DNA from: a virus
Length of the DNA: 26,694 nucleotides
Strand: one strand, 5' to 3'
IMG/VR virus record: IMGVR_UViG_3300030419_004225
Span: 1 to 26,694 of that record
Shown here: piece after piece, positions 24,601 to 26,694 of the stretch
Layout of the letters: every line of letters begins with the position of its first letter
Position numbering within the stretch: the first letter of the stretch is position 1
Made by a program: the position numbers and the translations under genes
The notes under the pieces: model-generated
What the model saw: only the letters and a program-made list of their open reading frames with translations
What the model was told of the DNA's origin: nothing
Databases searched by the model: none

Positions 24601-26123
24601 CTAAAGTTTGGACAACCGAGCCTTATGGTCAAACTCATTATGATGATTATTTGGATGGCGCTGTTTTTAAACTCAGTAACATTACTACAGGAACTACCAA
24701 ACTTCTAAGTAACACTACCTCACCTTCAGCTATGACAGCATGGACTGTTAACGGAAGTATGATGTTTAGAGCTACTTCAGGAGACACGGGAACAGCCACC
24801 GACCCAGGTATTATCGTTCCTACTACGAGAGTGCTTAAAACCCGTAGTACCGCGTTTGCTCCATGGCTCACTCAAAACTTTACGTTGGATGAGTACGGGT
24901 TAAGTGCAGGAAGTATGTTCGCTGTAGGTTTAGAGGCTATCGGTATAGACTCAGCTACGGACAAAGTATCAATGTCAATTGCTGCGAAGTATAATGGGGT
25001 AAGATACACTTATAATCCCGTATCACAAGAATGGAACCCGGGCGTTGAACGTGAAGTTGTAACTACCACTTTGTATGATAGAGGAGCACAAAGTGCTGAT
25101 GAATTTTATGCGGATGCTAAGACATGGAATCAACTGTTGTCTCCTAAAATCCCTGTTCCTACTTTTGGACCTGCTACCAAGATAACTGCTAGTTTTAGAA
25201 TGGAATCAGGAGGAGCTGCTCTTCGTAGTATGGATATAAAAGATTTTAAAGTCTACAAATGGACGGACGCCACTCCTCATGTGTATCGAGTATCGGGGGA
25301 TACGTTTAACTTCCCTGAGTTCCCGAAACCTGCGGACACCACTTTACAACCTGTACAAGTTCCTGGAAAACCAGGAGAGCTTGGACATTTTTTGAACAGA
25401 ATAAATTTCTTTAAGCAATACCCAGCCAAATTAAAAAGCCAAGCGACCGGAGCGAATCCTGATGTTAGTGGTATAAGAGCAATTAATAACCCTATGTCTC
25501 CATCCGTAACCGGAGAAAAAACTTTGGAAGAGGCTGTGACCATGGGAGCGTACCTACCATCAGCAGGACTCTTCTTTGGCTCAGGAACTTTCGGTGTAAG
25601 AAACACCCAACAAGCTTATGGACTATCACCAAGTGCTGGTTTGGTATCCGGAGTTTTAAATCAAATGGGAGTAGTTAATAGCGATGGGTATATTTACCGA
25701 CACCCTCATGCTCCTACAAATAATGATGCACGTGATGCGAGTGCTGGGTTCTTAGTATCCTCATTCTCTTCTACAGTCGGAGCCTCTTATGGAGGGTATG
25801 GCAAAAAGACTTTGCGTTACATTCTCAAATTACATAAAGACGATTGGCGTTTCCTAGATTATTACATGGGAGGTCTTGGTGCAATAGGATTAAACTCCTT
25901 AGATTACAAGAAAACTTACGCCAAATTAGGAACCGGATATCAGATAAGTGGAACCGGAGCATCATATTCAGCGGGTTCTCGTGTGAGACTATATAAAATA
26001 GCAGACCCAACCAAAAACCCTATTTTTAATTTAACGAACAAGAAAGTAACTTTCCCTCCCGGATTAAAAATAGACTACGATAACACAGACCATATAACTA
26101 TAATATGGGATATTAATTATTAA
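21609..26123 (+). CDS. Giant adhesin-like baseplate/fibre protein with tandem carbohydrate-binding-like modules (1504 aa)
   Basis: I place the start at 21609; an ATG in the same frame exists at 21495, but it would add 38 residues that overlap the gp7-like gene and have no counterpart in the next gene, whereas MIKGNIEIFQSYG matches the start of that gene. The protein begins with a short attachment-like domain (GNIEIFQSY, LYKGSNMVVDG, YQIQAMTLGSA at 64-74) and ends with GAIGLNSLDY (1424) and DHITIIWDINY. Between lie many beta-sandwich-type modules: NLLTNPTLKNLNGW (near 129) and ILRNPNFL (near 316) are openings typical of galactose-binding/CBM-like domains. Strand pairs with the Tyr/Phe-Asn...Trp motif occur at about 220, 791, 907 and 1131. 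A receptor-binding or surface-glycan-binding role is inferred. No enzyme motif is visible. Confidence 0.68.
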   Translation: MIKGNIEIFQSYGNSHKSLYKGSNMVVDGFRKTVADVMTYMPNPSGGPIGGAGPIGASSVSSYQIQAMTLGSAKESYNQRGSRYWYSSIATSGNNYQLAPLNDNSVFEMWDCYSGIGFNQWKYDNVVDANLLTNPTLKNLNGWTVNYLNNVSGAIQPQTDITSEGEIDITKFELLKGQQQVTLRQSLPTMELGGVYTFYTNGKAYNATMDIRISRGRNDVPVEYYNFSTEKFESLDRDNKNFNHTISLKDYYDVNEFRVKLRGNKRDQAFSEYQQFFVEYVFPSFGFIDTTFAPWEQNYVNPYINIIRLEVCDERNQILRNPNFLEHQSQLVNNDFDITAQFPSTEAANPTACTQAGLFKLPGWNQLNPLVKYSNDPGNRETANGLGAVFPLATDSGRIFSGVQGVSLYTSSNDLASSGTAFIEQTFNLGNDFRNKFAFTTPLTPDPNLLDQANTQYDNNATMMLSFDTMVSGQSTAANCGNLEITLVRDSDGFEYNFAADPVTQINNVFSPNGSPLKISYDAKETWYQNGVQVMLPADASQQTYSLNIRGTGRTDANGFCYYSIRNFCFGPLAGWRTYVFDQSGVAKWSLSSTGCRVSSGNIYSGLMLSSTRYASLPTDSYAKVRNSINLTQAPTKTQLVQNFAGLEPTKTYRLAVKGTMRNTAQVPGFSYILKAKARTSNPNNYNLLSLWMRDSLDFSATNTPTNLNPYSTNSLATRATHPFFCNDLASNNTTPLDWGLYVGASDSGEQNYIVSEDLRANPGEYTLSMNVFNETDAGSYFVLSSTNQLTSVFFNWDTGEWEDIVSGEVPSYRNSTSGSYFLKLPDQATTEKGTKYTYPKPIVFPEVEDNALTFFDDKTLDGEGSRGAYKFTAALYGPNAEAGRTLVSDLALDGPGLGPAVDVWKELYYNFTGQNWQPTPVSANDYYSQDLETSPESFISTPQSLISKMCLYGLDRDTEYQLNIVDTSGGIYCIHDVSLQDAALVNNSGRSRWIRDPKVWTTEPYGQTHYDDYLDGAVFKLSNITTGTTKLLSNTTSPSAMTAWTVNGSMMFRATSGDTGTATDPGIIVPTTRVLKTRSTAFAPWLTQNFTLDEYGLSAGSMFAVGLEAIGIDSATDKVSMSIAAKYNGVRYTYNPVSQEWNPGVEREVVTTTLYDRGAQSADEFYADAKTWNQLLSPKIPVPTFGPATKITASFRMESGGAALRSMDIKDFKVYKWTDATPHVYRVSGDTFNFPEFPKPADTTLQPVQVPGKPGELGHFLNRINFFKQYPAKLKSQATGANPDVSGIRAINNPMSPSVTGEKTLEEAVTMGAYLPSAGLFFGSGTFGVRNTQQAYGLSPSAGLVSGVLNQMGVVNSDGYIYRHPHAPTNNDARDASAGFLVSSFSSTVGASYGGYGKKTLRYILKLHKDDWRFLDYYMGGLGAIGLNSLDYKKTYAKLGTGYQISGTGASYSAGSRVRLYKIADPTKNPIFNLTNKKVTFPPGLKIDYDNTDHITIIWDINY

Positions 26124-26124
26124 A

Positions 26125-26694
26125 ATGGACTTTTTCGATAAATCAAATCCTCAAGGACACTTAGAAATCTGGAAACATTATCCAGATGGTAGCAAGGAGC
26201 TGCATTACAAAGATGATAACGTAATTTGTAGTGGTATGGGAGCAACCCTTTCTCAAATGTTTGACGCTGACCCAAATACGGACGTCGAAAATTTTCAAAT
26301 GGTATATTTTCGTTGTGGCTCTGGTGGAACTGCTGGAGCCCAAGTTTCTAGTACTTCTGATGTTGTTACACCTTTTGTAAGAGCGCAGTATGGAACTGGC
26401 AACTTAGACATGAGTATTCATAACTTGATTGCGAACGGAGCCAAAACTACTAACAAAGCTTTTGGCAGAATACCTTACGGGTACATCAAACGAGTTAGTG
26501 ATACTAAATGTATGTGGCAAATTGTTTTAGATGAACAAACATTAAACGTGGGGGATGCCACCGCTTCTTACCCCGCTGGATATATAAACGAGATAGGATT
26601 GTATAGTAAAAATCCTTTTGTAGAAGGGACAGACGCTTCTATGTTATGCGCGTATCGGTTTTTCAAACAAATAGCAAAGACCGACGCATTTATT
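26125..26694 (+). CDS. Short baseplate/fibre protein paralogous to the preceding gene's scaffold, cut by window edge
   Basis: The frame is open from the ATG at 26125 to the window end, 190 residues without a stop. The N-terminus GHLEIWKHYPDGSKELHYKD, then NVICSGMGA and FQMVYFRCGSGG, matches in order and spacing the N-terminus of the 1504-residue protein (GNIEIFQSYG, NMVVDG, YQIQAMTLGSA). Near the edge, YINEIGLYSKNPFVEG (153-168) and AYRFFKQIAKT match that protein's C-terminal GAIGLNSLDY and following strands; the usual ending '-I-x-W-x-I-x-F/Y' should come soon after the edge unless more domains follow. It probably attaches to the baseplate periphery as a fibre or fibre-base protein. It follows the previous stop by one base, with no clear Shine-Dalgarno. 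Confidence 0.7.
   Translation, partial: MDFFDKSNPQGHLEIWKHYPDGSKELHYKDDNVICSGMGATLSQMFDADPNTDVENFQMVYFRCGSGGTAGAQVSSTSDVVTPFVRAQYGTGNLDMSIHNLIANGAKTTNKAFGRIPYGYIKRVSDTKCMWQIVLDEQTLNVGDATASYPAGYINEIGLYSKNPFVEGTDASMLCAYRFFKQIAKTDAFI

Overview
This window looks like part of the genome of a contractile-tailed (myovirus-type) bacteriophage with a T4-like baseplate. It is AT-rich (about 40% GC by eye) and almost gap-free: from 1837 to the right edge the genes lie head to tail on the + strand with junctions from an 8-base overlap to a 13-base gap. I see no tRNA, CRISPR array, insertion sequence or clear terminator. The host cannot be read from the sequence. Several start sites have good Shine-Dalgarno sequences, so a Gram-negative host of that kind is possible. 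The oversized structural proteins with carbohydrate-binding-like domains recall marine environmental phages, but that is inference.

Layout. (1) 1-1784, replication/recombination edge: a left-facing partial DNA primase (toprim type) whose zinc ribbon has lost all four cysteines; a right-facing Cas4/RecB-like PD-(D/E)XK nuclease with an iron-sulfur-type cysteine set, whose start codon overlaps the primase start codon on the other strand; and a small left-facing gene of unknown function. (2) 1785-1836, a 52-base AT-rich divergent promoter region, the only sizeable intergenic gap. (3) 1837-5189, tail core: a 127-residue unknown protein, a short tape measure protein, a tail-tube-fold baseplate/tube initiator and a minimal gp53-like LysM-type wedge protein. 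(4) 5191-11493, central hub and spike: a greatly enlarged gp27-like hub protein, a gp5/gpV-like spike without lysozyme domain, and an unknown 364-residue protein. (5) 11507-14677, a 1056-residue protein with a coiled coil and a LamG-like C-terminus. (6) 14680-21616, baseplate wedge: gp25, gp6/gpJ-like and a 1629-residue gp7/gpI-like protein. (7) 21609-26694, a 1504-residue adhesin-like protein and the first 190 residues of a second protein built on the same N- and C-terminal scaffold.

Together the genes encode most of a baseplate: the tape measure sets tail length, the initiator and hub join tube to spike, gp53/gp25/gp6/gp7 homologues form the wedges, and the last two genes probably hang on the wedge as receptor-binding or peripheral proteins. 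The most unusual aspect is the enlargement of the conserved components and a recurring aromatic beta-sandwich-like motif (Tyr/Phe-Asn... followed by Trp) seen in three structural proteins, suggesting a baseplate heavily decorated with carbohydrate-binding modules. The tail sheath, tube, terminase, capsid and lysis genes are outside the window.
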